Positions 52,330 to 62,026 are shown, numbered from the stretch's first letter. The stretch is 64,000 nt of DNA from CAJXSD01 sp964633145 (GCA_964633145.1 CAZWFE010000001.1:62001-126000); one strand, 5' to 3'. Numbers and translations: made by a program. The notes: generated by a model not told the origin, from the sequence alone.

Positions 52330-53181
52330 TTAGGTATCCTTAATCGTTGCTTGGCCCTGCATGGCCAGTGCCCCATCATCGCGCGCAATCCACAGGCGAT
52401 AGGTCCGCGCATCCATTTGTGCGCCGTGAATGGTGAAATTATGCGTGTCGAACACAGGCGCCATGGCACGGAATTCGAATGTATCGACCCATGCATCCGT
52501 ATGTCGGCGCAGCAAATCCATCATTAGCGTTGCCAACAGCGGGCCATGGACGACCAACCCGCCGTATCCTTCGGTGCCGGTGCAGAACGGTTGGTCGTAA
52601 TGAATGCGATGCCCATTAAACGTCAGCGCAGAATAGCGAAACAGCAGCACGGAATCAGGCGCGATATCACGGGAAAAGTCGGATTTGTCCGGTGCCTGTG
52701 CTGGTGTGGGTTGCGGTGCCGCAGCGTCGGGTCGATCGCGATAGACGATATCATGTTGTTCCGAAATGGCGGTGCCAGCCGCGTTGGCCAATTCATGCCC
52801 CACGGTGACAAACACCAAATCCCCAGATCGACCCTGTTTATGATCCACTGATTGAACCGTGGATGTTTTGGTCACGTCATCGCCAATGTGCAAAGGGTGA
52901 TGAAACGTAAACCGGCTGCCCGCCCACATCCGACGTGGCAATGGGACAGGGGGTAAAAACCCACCCAGTGCCGCATGCCCATCATAGCCCGCATCAGATA
53001 ATTTGAAAATCGGCAGAAAATGCAGCCAATGCCACAGATGGGGCAGCACAGCCCCATCGGCATATGGCGCATCATCGCGGTTTAACGTGGCGGCCAGCGC
53101 ATTCGATGGAAACCCATGTAATCGTTCGGTATGGGTTTCCGACCGGCCAATCCAAGATTTCAGTTGTTCCACGTCCAGCAT
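52330..53181 (-). CDS. MaoC-like hydratase (HTD2/mesaconyl-CoA hydratase type)
   Basis: This 283-residue double hot-dog protein shows HPLHIGDDVTKTSTVQSVDHKQGRSGDLVFVTVGHE in the N-terminal half and FRYSALTFNGHRIHYDQPFC (about 182-201), where Asp and His of the hydratase-2 motif lie, in the C-terminal half. Similar proteins hydrate mesaconyl-C4-CoA or itaconyl-CoA. The substrate here is inferred only from the operon. The acyl-CoA dehydrogenase gene follows directly. Confidence 0.82.
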   Translation of the reverse strand: MLDVEQLKSWIGRSETHTERLHGFPSNALAATLNRDDAPYADGAVLPHLWHWLHFLPIFKLSDAGYDGHAALGGFLPPVPLPRRMWAGSRFTFHHPLHIGDDVTKTSTVQSVDHKQGRSGDLVFVTVGHELANAAGTAISEQHDIVYRDRPDAAAPQPTPAQAPDKSDFSRDIAPDSVLLFRYSALTFNGHRIHYDQPFCTGTEGYGGLVVHGPLLATLMMDLLRRHTDAWVDTFEFRAMAPVFDTHNFTIHGAQMDARTYRLWIARDDGALAMQGQATIKDT

Positions 53182-53184
53182 AAT

Positions 53185-53796
53185 TTATGCCGCTGGATAT
53201 GTTTCAGCCATAGACGCCCGCGCAGCGAATGTTTTCTGGAACGCAGCCAGCGTGGGGCAATCGGCCTGCCAATTGCGATCGGGATGGCGGAAATCCAGAT
53301 AATCCAGCGCGCAGGCGACCGCGATTTGGCCCATGTTCAAATCCCCCTGCAGGGCGGCAAAATCGCCACGCTCTAACGCGGCTAGGGCATGGGAAACTTT
53401 GCCCCACTGTGCTTCGACCCAGGCGGGGGATCGTTCGGTTTCGGGGCGCAACAGGGCTTCATAGACCATGGAAACGGCCGATTCCATCATGCCGTCTGCC
53501 AGTGCCTCAAGCGATAGGACATCATACAACTGATCCGCGGGGTACAGGTTCGATCCTGCCAGTTCGTCCAAATACCGACATATCACACGGCTGTCGATCA
53601 ACGTGCTGTCGCCATCGCGCAACAGTGCAGGGATTTTGCCCAATGGATTGGCCGCGCGCGCATCGGCGGCCGTATTCAGCGCGTTTGTTGTTACGGGTTG
53701 CAGTGCCACGCGGTCTTGCAGACCCGCTTCAAGGCGCAGAACCATCGCTTTGCGGACAAAGGGGGATGTTGGTGAACAAATCAGGGTATGGGACAT
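53185..53796 (-). CDS. Glutathione S-transferase family protein
   Basis: This 203-residue protein has an N-terminal thioredoxin-like half (LICSPTSPFVRKAMVLRLEAGL, then NPLGKIPALLRDGDSTLIDSRVICRYLDELA, the glutathione-binding Asp-Ser) and an all-helical C-terminal half. It is the first gene of the acyl-CoA operon, 3 bases before the hydratase. Whether it acts on the pathway's reactive intermediate or is unrelated is open. Confidence 0.88.
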   Translation of the reverse strand: MSHTLICSPTSPFVRKAMVLRLEAGLQDRVALQPVTTNALNTAADARAANPLGKIPALLRDGDSTLIDSRVICRYLDELAGSNLYPADQLYDVLSLEALADGMMESAVSMVYEALLRPETERSPAWVEAQWGKVSHALAALERGDFAALQGDLNMGQIAVACALDYLDFRHPDRNWQADCPTLAAFQKTFAARASMAETYPAA

Positions 53797-53932
53797 GGTT
53801 GGCTTTCCTTTTTTGCGAAAGCTAGCGCGCAAGCCGCAATAACACAAATGAATTTATGTCTGGCACCGCAATGGTCGCAAAACGGGTCGCAATGGGGCTT
53901 GGCAAATGCGGTACTGGGGTGTAGCTTTGGCA

Positions 53933-54056
53933 TGTTCTCAGGGCGGGGTGAAATTCCCCACCGGCGGTTACAGCCCGCGAGCGGCCCGTAAGGGTGTCAG
54001 CAGATTTGGTGAAATTCCAAAGCCGACGGTTAAAGTCCGGATGAAAGAGAGCGATC
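53933..54056 (+). promoter_or_regulatory. FMN riboswitch (RFN element)
   Basis: The conserved RFN blocks are present in order: TTCTCAGGGCGGGGTGAAAT, CCCCACCGGCGGTTACAGCC, CCCGCGAGC, GTCAGCAGATTTGGTGAAAT, CCGACGGTTAAAGTCCGGAT and GAAAGAGA. It binds FMN and here precedes ribH by 72 bases. No clear T-tailed terminator follows, so control may act on translation. The rest of the gap 53797-54127 shows no gene. Confidence 0.95.
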
Positions 54057-54127
54057 AGTATCAGGCGTTTTGCGTCTGCTCTGTCGTATGCCTTGGGTGA
54101 CGTGTTGTTAATGCAAGGAGATACGAA

Positions 54128-54565
54128 ATGACACACACCCGTTACGCCTTTGTCAAAGCCAACTGGCATTCCGCAATCGTGGACCAAGCTTTGGCAGGTT
54201 TCCTAGAATTGATCCCCGCGGACCAAGTCGACGTGTTCGACGCCCCCGGCGCGTTGGAAATGCCCCTGCTGGCCAAAGATTTGGCCAAAACCGGCAAATA
54301 TGGCGCGATTGCGTGCTGTGCGCTGGTCGTGGACGGTGGCATTTATCGCCATGATTTCGTGGCACAGGCCGTTGTTGACGGTTTGGTGCGCGTTGGGCTG
54401 GACACAGACGTGCCCGTTTTGTCCGTGTCGCTGACACCGCACAGCTATCAAGAAACCGATTTCCACAACACAGCCTTTGCCGCGCATTTCGTCCAAAAAG
54501 GCCGCGAAGCCGCAAACGCTGCCCTGCAAGTCGTCAAAACCCGCGCCGCGATTGCAGGCGCGTAA
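54128..54565 (+). CDS. ribH: 6,7-dimethyl-8-ribityllumazine synthase, type II
   Basis: This 145-residue enzyme condenses the riboflavin precursor pyrimidine with dihydroxybutanone phosphate. The sequence (RYAFVKANWHSAIVDQALAGF, DVFDAPGALEMPLLAKDLAKTGKYGAIACCALVVDGGIYRHDFVAQAVVDGLV) is of the RibH2 type known from Brucella and Rhizobiales, decameric rather than icosahedral. It stands alone behind an FMN riboswitch, away from other rib genes. An AAGGAG ribosome binding site precedes the ATG. Confidence 0.93.
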   Translation: MTHTRYAFVKANWHSAIVDQALAGFLELIPADQVDVFDAPGALEMPLLAKDLAKTGKYGAIACCALVVDGGIYRHDFVAQAVVDGLVRVGLDTDVPVLSVSLTPHSYQETDFHNTAFAAHFVQKGREAANAALQVVKTRAAIAGA

Positions 54566-54578
54566 TCAGCAACTGGCA

Positions 54579-54604
54579 AAACGTCGATGTGTGCATCGAC
54601 GTTT
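54579..54604 (+). terminator. Perfect hairpin after ribH
   Basis: An 11-bp perfect stem AAACGTCGATG / CATCGACGTTT with a four-base loop lies 13 bases after the ribH stop. The right arm ends in TTT, but no further T-run follows. The rest of the interval to queG (54605-54716) has no visible gene. Confidence 0.6.
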
Positions 54605-54716
54605 CCGCCCTGCCGAATGGGACGGTACAGACCATAATTTAGATGGGCCTTGGCTGAACCCTTTTGATATCCAGAAATCTGCGGTATGACGGTCCCAGAA
54701 CATTAAATGGGTTTCG

Positions 54717-55775
54717 ATGGACAATGCGCAGCAGTTAAAACAGCGGGTGGTGGATGCAGCCGCGGACATGGGGTTTGGCCTGTGTCGGATCACGCGGCCG
54801 GATGCGATACCGCAGGTACCGGACCGTTTGGCGCAGTTTGTCGATGCGGGCTATCATGGGCAAATGGGGTGGATGGCCGACCGTATGGCGTGGCGGGGCA
54901 ATCCGGCGGCACTTTGGCCTGATGCGCGCAGTGTCATTATGTTGGCCGAACCCTATACACCCGATCATGACCCGCGTGATATCCTGAACCACCCTGATCA
55001 GGCCGCCATTTCCGTTTATGCCCAGAACAAAGATTACCATGACATTGTCAAAAAACGCCTAAAGCGATTGGCGCGTTGGTTGATCGAACAGGCAGGCGGG
55101 CAGGTTAAGGTGTTTGTTGATACCGCGCCCGTTGCTGAAAAACCCTTGGGCCAAGCGGCAGGGTTGGGATGGCAGGGCAAACATACCAATCTGGTCAGTC
55201 GTGATTTGGGCAATTGGTTCTTTATAGGGTCTGTTTTTACCACGCTTGACCTGACCCCTGACCCGCCCGAGGTGGATCACTGCGGATCCTGCCGTGCCTG
55301 TTTGGATGCATGCCCCACTGATGCCTTTGTCGCGCCCTATCAAATGGATGCGCGGCGGTGCATTTCCTATCTGACGATTGAACATCACGGGCCGGTCGAT
55401 CCCGAGTTGCGGCCGCTTATGGGAAACCGCATTTACGGCTGTGACGATTGTTTGGCGGCCTGTCCGTGGAACAAATTTGCCGTGGCCGCACAGGATATCC
55501 GCTACCACGCCCGCGACGATTTAATGGCCCCAAATCTGGCCGAATTGGCCCTGTTGGATGATACCGCATTTCGCGCCAAATTTTCGGGCAGTCCGATCAA
55601 ACGCATAGGTCGCAATCGGTTCGTGCGCAATGTATTGTACGCGATTGGAAATTCTGGGGATAAAACGCAAATACCCCTGTGTCAGAGCCTGATTTTCGAT
55701 GATGATCCAACGGTGCGCGATGCAGCCGCATGGGCGCTGCAGCATTTGTCGCAAACAGACGGGACGCAGGGCTGA
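54717..55775 (+). CDS. queG: Epoxyqueuosine reductase
   Basis: This 352-residue cobalamin-dependent iron-sulfur enzyme makes queuosine from epoxyqueuosine in tRNA. It has two 4Fe-4S motifs (CGSCRACLDACPTDAF near 195 and CDDCLAACPWNKF near 245), the loop AEKPLGQAAGLGWQGKHTNLVS, and a C-terminal HEAT-like tail. The length fits. The gene stands 37 bases before the hydantoinase-like gene. Confidence 0.94.
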   Translation: MDNAQQLKQRVVDAAADMGFGLCRITRPDAIPQVPDRLAQFVDAGYHGQMGWMADRMAWRGNPAALWPDARSVIMLAEPYTPDHDPRDILNHPDQAAISVYAQNKDYHDIVKKRLKRLARWLIEQAGGQVKVFVDTAPVAEKPLGQAAGLGWQGKHTNLVSRDLGNWFFIGSVFTTLDLTPDPPEVDHCGSCRACLDACPTDAFVAPYQMDARRCISYLTIEHHGPVDPELRPLMGNRIYGCDDCLAACPWNKFAVAAQDIRYHARDDLMAPNLAELALLDDTAFRAKFSGSPIKRIGRNRFVRNVLYAIGNSGDKTQIPLCQSLIFDDDPTVRDAAAWALQHLSQTDGTQG

Positions 55776-55812
55776 TCCGCCCTATAACCAATACAAAACC
55801 TGCGAGGGACAG

Positions 55813-57810
55813 ATGGCATATCTATTGGGGATTGATACGGGCGGCACCTATACGGACGCCGTCATTTTACAAGACGAAGACCGCGTGATCGCATCGGCAA
55901 AATCACTGACAACACGTCACGATTTGGCCCAAGGGATCAGCAGCGCCGCGCGCGCCGTTTTGGATCAATCCGGTATTGCTGCCGCTGATATTTCGCTGGC
56001 ATCCCTGTCGACAACGCTGGCCACAAATGCCCTGGTCGAAGGCCAAGGCGGGCGCGTTGCGCTGGTCTATATCGGGTTTGCCGCGGGCGATTTGGACAAG
56101 CATGGGTTATCTGATGCCCTGCGCGGTGATCCCGTCATCGAAATGGCGGGGGGACACAGCCATTCAGGAACCGAAATCTGCGCATTAGACACTGATATGT
56201 TGCGCGACTGGGTTGCGGGCTGTGCGGATGTATCCGCCTTTGCGGTGGCGTCACAATTTGCCACGCGCAACCCGGCGCATGAACAATTGGCGGTGCAGAT
56301 CATCCGCGAATTAACGAACAAACCGGTCAGCGCATCGCACCAGTTATCGGCCAAATTAAATGGCCCCAAACGTGCGCTAACGGCGGTTTTGAATGCGCGG
56401 TTGATCGGGATGATTGACCGATTGATCGCCCGTGCGCGGTCCGGCTTGGACGATTTGGGCGTGACGGCCCCGTTAATGGTGGTGCGCGGTGATGGGGCGT
56501 TAATGTCATCCGATCAGGCGCGGGAAAAACCGATTGAAACCATATTATCAGGCCCAGCCGCGTCCATCGTTGGGGCGCGTTGGCTGACGCAGGCTGACCA
56601 CGCATTAGTCTCTGACATTGGGGGAACGACAACAGATGTGGCCGTTCTGCGCGATGGTCGCCCCGCGATTGACCCCCAAGGCGCCCAAGTGGGCCAGTTT
56701 CGCACCATGGTCGAGGCGGTCGCCATGCGCACCACCGGTCTGGGCGGCGATAGCGAAGTGCATTTCCGCGTGGACGGGTTGCAAGGTGGCGTCACATTGG
56801 GGCCGAAACGGGTGTTGCCCGTGTCGCTGGCCGCGCAAATCGCGCCCGATGTGGTGCATCACGCGCTGGATGCGCAATTACGGTCCGTTTTGCCCGGTGA
56901 CTATGACGGGAAATTCGTCCGCAAACTGGGTGTGTTCGATGCGGGCGGTTTGAATGACCGTGATCAGACAGTGTTTGATCGGATCACGGATGATATTCAG
57001 CCCCTAGGCGATGTGGTCAAAACCCGTTTGGATCAACAGGCGATCACGCGTTTGGTGTCGCGCGGGATTGTGCAGGTGTCGGGGCTGACGCCATCGGACG
57101 CTTCGCATGTTTTGGGGACTTTGTCCGACTGGGACAGTGATGCCGCGGCCAAGGCAATGATGCTGTTTGGCCGCCGCCGTACGGGTGCGGGCGACATGTT
57201 GGCAAACGACCCCGAAAAAATGGCGCAAATCATTGTTGATCAGCTAACGCATCAAACCGCTTTGGCCTTGTTAGAGACTGTTTTCGCAGAGGATGGTGCA
57301 TTTGACGCGGCCCCTGATGTTTTGGCGCGCAGCACCTTGATGCAGTTGGGTCTGCGCCAACATCGTGGGTTGGTGAAACTGGATACGGGGATAAATGTGC
57401 CGGTGGTTGGGTTGGGGGCCTCGGCGCCCAACTATTATCCTGCGGTGGGGGAATTGGTGAATTGTGATATGATCCTGCCAGAACATGCGGGCGTGGCCAA
57501 TGCGATCGGGGCCGTTGTGGGTCGCATTGTGATCCGCCAATCAGGGCAAATCACCGCGCCCAGCGAAGGCAAATTTCGCGTGCATTTACCCACTGGCCCG
57601 CAGGATTTCGGCAATTTCGATGCAGCCTATGACTGTTTGGTCACCCACCTGAAAACGGTAACATTGGATCATGCCACATCCGCTGGCGCCCAAGATATTC
57701 AAACCGACATCACCCAAGATATCCGCCAAGCCGCCGTCGAGGCGCGCGAAATTTTCGTAGAGGCCACGATCACCGTCCAAGCATCAGGCCGCGCGCGCAT
57801 CGCAACCTAG
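55813..57810 (+). CDS. Hydantoinase/oxoprolinase A-like protein, orphan
   Basis: This 665-residue ATP-dependent amidohydrolase A-subunit shows YLLGIDTGGTYTDAVI (N-terminal ATPase motif), LSTTLATNALVEGQGGRVALV, ILSGPAASIVGAR and VSDIGGTTTDVAVL (about 275). Such proteins normally pair with a HyuB-type B subunit, which is not adjacent here. Subfamilies acting without B also exist. The substrate is unknown. The ATG at 55813 has GAGGGA 6 bases upstream. Confidence 0.85.
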   Translation: MAYLLGIDTGGTYTDAVILQDEDRVIASAKSLTTRHDLAQGISSAARAVLDQSGIAAADISLASLSTTLATNALVEGQGGRVALVYIGFAAGDLDKHGLSDALRGDPVIEMAGGHSHSGTEICALDTDMLRDWVAGCADVSAFAVASQFATRNPAHEQLAVQIIRELTNKPVSASHQLSAKLNGPKRALTAVLNARLIGMIDRLIARARSGLDDLGVTAPLMVVRGDGALMSSDQAREKPIETILSGPAASIVGARWLTQADHALVSDIGGTTTDVAVLRDGRPAIDPQGAQVGQFRTMVEAVAMRTTGLGGDSEVHFRVDGLQGGVTLGPKRVLPVSLAAQIAPDVVHHALDAQLRSVLPGDYDGKFVRKLGVFDAGGLNDRDQTVFDRITDDIQPLGDVVKTRLDQQAITRLVSRGIVQVSGLTPSDASHVLGTLSDWDSDAAAKAMMLFGRRRTGAGDMLANDPEKMAQIIVDQLTHQTALALLETVFAEDGAFDAAPDVLARSTLMQLGLRQHRGLVKLDTGINVPVVGLGASAPNYYPAVGELVNCDMILPEHAGVANAIGAVVGRIVIRQSGQITAPSEGKFRVHLPTGPQDFGNFDAAYDCLVTHLKTVTLDHATSAGAQDIQTDITQDIRQAAVEAREIFVEATITVQASGRARIAT

Positions 57811-57934
57811 GTCGGTTGGCCCTTAATTTTTGCAGCCTGACGCGCACCCAGAAAGCGGCAGACCAAAAAAACAGCACGATTGCACGGGGGAAAACCTGCT
57901 GTGTTTTGGCGTGCGATACGGGCCGATTGGCTGG

Positions 57935-60238
57935 CTATTTTTTCTGCAATGCGCTTTGCAATAAATCGCCCAAGCTGCCCTGCGATTTCCCGCTGTTTTG
58001 CGGTTTTTGTTTTTGGGGGCGGCTGTGGGCGTTGCGCCCGCCAGATTTCATGTCGGGGCTGGCGGGGTCATCGGGGGTGCGTTTCATCGACAACCCAATG
58101 CGTTTGCGGGGTACGTCCACTTCGGTCACGCGGACGCGGACGATGTCGCCTGCTTTGACAATGTCATGGGGGTCCTTGACGAAACGGTCGGCCAGTTGGG
58201 ACACATGCACCAATCCATCCTGATGCACCCCGATATCGACAAAGGCACCAAAGGCCGCCACATTGGTCACGGTCCCCTCTAGGGACATGCCCACCTTTAG
58301 GTCGGTGATTTCATTGACGCCCTCGGCAAAGCTGGCGGTTTTGAATTCGGGTCGCGGGTCGCGACCGGGTTTTTCCAATTCGGCCACGATATCGCGCAAT
58401 GTGGGCAGGCCGAATGTGTCATCCGCAAAATCAGACAAATTTAACCGTGCCAACGACCCTGATTGGGTCTGGGCCGATTTTACATCAATCCCAATGGCGC
58501 GCAGCATATCGCGTGCCTTGCCATAGGCTTCGGGGTGAACGGCCGAGGCATCTAGCGGTTCGGGCCCATCGGTGACGCGCAAAAATCCGGCGCATTGTTC
58601 AAATACCTTGGGGCCAAGGCGTGCGACCTGCAACAAATCGCGGCGTGTGTTGAATGCCCCATGCGTTTCGCGGTGCGATACAATCGTTTCCGCCAAAACA
58701 GGACCAATACCAGCGACCCGCGCCAACAGCGGGGCCGAGGCGGTATTCAAGGCAACACCCACGGCGTTCACCGCATCCTCAATCACGGCATCCAGACGGC
58801 GGCCCAATTTGGATTGATCGACGTCATGTTGGTATTGCCCCACGCCAATGGATTTGGGTTCAATTTTCACCAATTCCGCCAAGGGGTCCTGCAAACGCCG
58901 CGCGATGGACACGGCCCCGCGTAGGGATACATCCAATTCGGGCAATTCCGCCGATGCCAAGGCGGATGCGGAATACACCGATGCGCCGGCTTCGGACACG
59001 ATAACTTTGGTGGGTTTTTTGCGATCTGCGGGCATTTGGGCCAGCAAATCCGCCACCAGTTTTTCGGTTTCACGGCTGGCTGTACCATTGCCGATGGCAA
59101 TCAAATCGACGTTGTGGCGCAGGATCAATGCGCCCAATGTGGCCATGGATCCTGACACATCATTTTTGGGTTGAAACGGATAAATGGTTGCGGTGTCCAA
59201 CACCTTGCCCGTTCCATCCACGGCGGCCACCTTGACCCCCGTGCGAATGCCCGGATCCAATCCCAATGTGGCACGGTTGCCCGCGGGGGCGGCCAGCAAC
59301 AAATCCTTTAGGTTACGGCCAAATACGGTGATCGCCTCTTCTTCGGCGCGTTCGCGCAGTTCGACCAAGATGTCAATCGACAGCGAATTTGACAATTTGA
59401 CCCGCCATGCCCAAGTGGCCACAGTTTTCAGCCAGCGATCAGCCGCGCCGTCGGCCAACTGACCGGCCAAGGCCTGTGCAACCATCATTTCCGCACGCGA
59501 TGTCCCGCGCGGTGCATCGGGTTCAACCGCCAGATCCAGTGTTAACACCCCTTCGTTGCGGCCACGAAACATGGCCAAGGCGCGGTGGCCTGCGACCTTG
59601 GATACGGCTTCGGAATGGTCGAAATAGTCGGAAAATTTCTGACCCTTGGTTTCTTGGCCTTCGATCACTTTGGATACCAAAACGCCGTTTGTGCGCATAT
59701 GATCGCGCAGACGCGCCAGCAGATCGGCGTTTTCTGACACGGTTTCGGTCAAGATATCGCGCGCACCGTTCAGCGCCGTTTTGGTGTCGGGCACGTCCGC
59801 GGTGATATAGGATTGGGCCATGGTTTCGGGATCACAGGTGCGATCCGCCAAAATGGCCAATGCCAATGGTTCCAGCCCCAATTCCCGCGCAATCATCGCC
59901 TTGGTCCGGCGTTTGGGTTTAAAGGGCAGATAAATATCCTCAAGCTCGGCTTTGGTGGTGGCTTGGGCCAGTTTACGGGTCAGATCATCGGTAATTTTGC
60001 CCTGTTCGGTGATGGATTTCACAATCACATCGCGCCGTGCATCCAATTCGCGCAGATAGGTCAGGCGTTCGGATAAATCACGCAGTTGTGTATCATCCAG
60101 CCCGCCGGTCGCCTCTTTGCGGTAGCGCGCGATAAAGGGAACGGTCGAACCTTGGTCCAATAATGAAACAGCTGCTGTGACTTGGTCAACGGATGCGTTG
60201 ATTTCGTTGGCAATTGAGCGAAAAATTTGTGCTGACAT
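57935..60238 (-). CDS. tex: Tex-type transcription accessory protein (S1 domain)
   Basis: This 767-residue nucleic-acid-binding protein has the Tex core: N-terminal helical domain, YqgF-like RNase H domain (about 320-440, GLDPGIRTGVKVAAVDGTG), helix-hairpin-helix (ARVAGIGPVLAETIVSHRETHGAF) and a C-terminal S1 domain (about 655-725, GTVTNVAAFGAFVDIGVHQDGLVHVSQL). It interacts with transcription and is needed for toxin expression in Bordetella. It stands alone; the interval 57811-57934 to hyuA shows nothing. Confidence 0.93.
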   Translation of the reverse strand: MSAQIFRSIANEINASVDQVTAAVSLLDQGSTVPFIARYRKEATGGLDDTQLRDLSERLTYLRELDARRDVIVKSITEQGKITDDLTRKLAQATTKAELEDIYLPFKPKRRTKAMIARELGLEPLALAILADRTCDPETMAQSYITADVPDTKTALNGARDILTETVSENADLLARLRDHMRTNGVLVSKVIEGQETKGQKFSDYFDHSEAVSKVAGHRALAMFRGRNEGVLTLDLAVEPDAPRGTSRAEMMVAQALAGQLADGAADRWLKTVATWAWRVKLSNSLSIDILVELRERAEEEAITVFGRNLKDLLLAAPAGNRATLGLDPGIRTGVKVAAVDGTGKVLDTATIYPFQPKNDVSGSMATLGALILRHNVDLIAIGNGTASRETEKLVADLLAQMPADRKKPTKVIVSEAGASVYSASALASAELPELDVSLRGAVSIARRLQDPLAELVKIEPKSIGVGQYQHDVDQSKLGRRLDAVIEDAVNAVGVALNTASAPLLARVAGIGPVLAETIVSHRETHGAFNTRRDLLQVARLGPKVFEQCAGFLRVTDGPEPLDASAVHPEAYGKARDMLRAIGIDVKSAQTQSGSLARLNLSDFADDTFGLPTLRDIVAELEKPGRDPRPEFKTASFAEGVNEITDLKVGMSLEGTVTNVAAFGAFVDIGVHQDGLVHVSQLADRFVKDPHDIVKAGDIVRVRVTEVDVPRKRIGLSMKRTPDDPASPDMKSGGRNAHSRPQKQKPQNSGKSQGSLGDLLQSALQKK

Positions 60239-60379
60239 TTTGTGGGCCTTGTCTGACGGAAATGTGGTCCTGTCAGATCAAACTGCGCGCACGTTTGCAA
60301 CCGAAAATTTGTCGCTTGGCCGCAGGTGGATGTTGGTTGGTGGGGGCCACTATGACGACGATGGGCCATTTTAGACATG

Positions 60380-60408
60380 AAAAAACCACCCCCAAGGGGA
60401 TGGTTTTT
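60380..60408 (-). terminator. Terminator after serA
   Basis: The stem AAAAACCACCCC / GGGGATGGTTTTT (one mismatch, loop of a few bases) lies 26 bases after the serA stop, with T's following on the minus strand. It separates serA from tex. The remainder of 60239-60379 has no gene. Confidence 0.8.
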
Positions 60409-60433
60409 ACTGATGATTTGTTTCGGCTTGATC

Positions 60434-62026
60434 TTAGGCGTCAAAAACCAGTGGTTTGACCTGTTGGAACAAACCAGTCGCGTTCAAATCAGCCACAATT
60501 TCGGGGCGGATTGCTGCATCAAGATACAGCAGCGCAATGGCTTCGCCGCCAGCGGCCGCGCGACCCAGAGTAAAGTTCGCGATATTGACACCATGTGTGC
60601 CCATGGTTGCCCCCAACGTCCCGATGATGCCTGGGACGTCTTCGTTTGTGGTGTAAAGCATATGCGCGCCCACTTCGGCGTCGATGTTGATGCCCTTGAT
60701 CTGGATAAACCGTGGCTTGCCATCGCTGAACACGGTACCCGCGATGGATCGTTCGCGTTTGCCAGTGACAACCGTGACCTTGATGTATCCTTCGAACGCG
60801 CCGGATTTATCCTGATTGGTGGTGGAAATTTTCACGCCGCGTTCCTTGGCGATTACGGGGGCGGAGACCATGTTTACGTCTGGATTTGCTTTCTTCATGA
60901 TGCCGGCGATGACGGAACAATTCAGCGCGTCCAAGTTCATTTGTGACGCAGATCCGTCATAAAGAATGTTGATCGCCTCAATGGGTTCGTCGGTCATTTG
61001 GCCGATGAAATTGCCCAAATGATCGGCCAATTTGACCCATGGGCCCATAACTTTGGCCTCTTCTGCGGTCATGGATGGCATGTTCAGCGCGTTTTCGACG
61101 GCCCCATCCAGCAGATAGTTGGACATTTGTTCGGCCACTTGCAGGGCCACATTTTCCTGCGCCTCGGTTGTGGCAGCACCTAGGTGGGGGGTGCAGACCA
61201 CGTTGGGCAGGTTGAACAATGGGTTTTCTGTCGCGGGTTCTTGGGAAAACACGTCGAATGCGGCACCCGCGACGTGACCCGATTGTAGCATGTCAGCCAG
61301 CGCCTGTTCATCGACCAACCCACCACGGGCACAGTTGATGATCCGAACGCCGCGTTTGGTTTTGGCCAGATTTTCACGGCTAAGGATGTTGCGGGTGCCA
61401 TCGGTCAGCGGCACGTGCAATGTGATGAAATCTGCACGTTTCAGCAGGTCATCCAATTCGACCTTTTCCACGCCCATTTTGTCGGCTTTGTCTTGGCCCA
61501 AGAACGGGTCAAAGGCGATGACCTTCATTTTCAGTCCGCGGGCACGGTCGCAAACGATGCCACCGATATTGCCTGCGCCAATCACGCCCAGTGTTTTGCC
61601 GGTTAATTCCACACCCATGAATTTGGATTTTTCCCATTTGCCGGCATGTGTTGATGCGCTGGCTTCGGGGATTTGGCGGGCAACGGCGAACATCATGGCG
61701 ATGGCATGTTCTGCGGTTGTGATCATATTGCCAAAGGGCGTGTTCATGACGATCACGCCTTTTTTCGATGCGGCGTCTTTGTCGACGTTATCGGTGCCGA
61801 TACCTGCGCGGCCCACCACTTTCAGGTTGGTGGCGGCCTCAAGGATTTTTGGGGTGACTTTGGTCGCTGAGCGGATGGCCAAGCCGTCATATTGGCCGAT
61901 GACTTCGGCCAGTTTGTCTTTGTCTTTGCCAAGATCGGGCATGAAATCGACGTCGATACCACGGTCGCGGAAAATTTGGACGGCTGTTTCGCTGAGCTTA
62001 TCAGATACAAGTACTTTGGGTGCCAT
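60434..62026 (-). CDS. serA: D-3-phosphoglycerate dehydrogenase
   Basis: This 530-residue enzyme starts the serine pathway by oxidising 3-phosphoglycerate. It has a substrate domain (KVLVSDKLSETAVQIFRDRGIDVDF), an NAD domain with LGVIGAGNIGGIVCDRARGLKMKVIAFDPF (about 142-171), CTPHLGAATTEAQENVA with the catalytic His, an intervening domain, and a C-terminal ACT domain (about 455-528). This is the long form with feedback potential. The ATG at 62026 was chosen because the upstream extension reads through the intergenic hairpin. Confidence 0.96.
   Translation of the reverse strand: MAPKVLVSDKLSETAVQIFRDRGIDVDFMPDLGKDKDKLAEVIGQYDGLAIRSATKVTPKILEAATNLKVVGRAGIGTDNVDKDAASKKGVIVMNTPFGNMITTAEHAIAMMFAVARQIPEASASTHAGKWEKSKFMGVELTGKTLGVIGAGNIGGIVCDRARGLKMKVIAFDPFLGQDKADKMGVEKVELDDLLKRADFITLHVPLTDGTRNILSRENLAKTKRGVRIINCARGGLVDEQALADMLQSGHVAGAAFDVFSQEPATENPLFNLPNVVCTPHLGAATTEAQENVALQVAEQMSNYLLDGAVENALNMPSMTAEEAKVMGPWVKLADHLGNFIGQMTDEPIEAINILYDGSASQMNLDALNCSVIAGIMKKANPDVNMVSAPVIAKERGVKISTTNQDKSGAFEGYIKVTVVTGKRERSIAGTVFSDGKPRFIQIKGINIDAEVGAHMLYTTNEDVPGIIGTLGATMGTHGVNIANFTLGRAAAGGEAIALLYLDAAIRPEIVADLNATGLFQQVKPLVFDA

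Noticed and set aside
54566..54793. 75-codon minus-strand ORF over the ribH-queG gap
   Set aside because: It runs into the queG coding region, reads through the perfect hairpin, and has no RBS or recognisable similarity.
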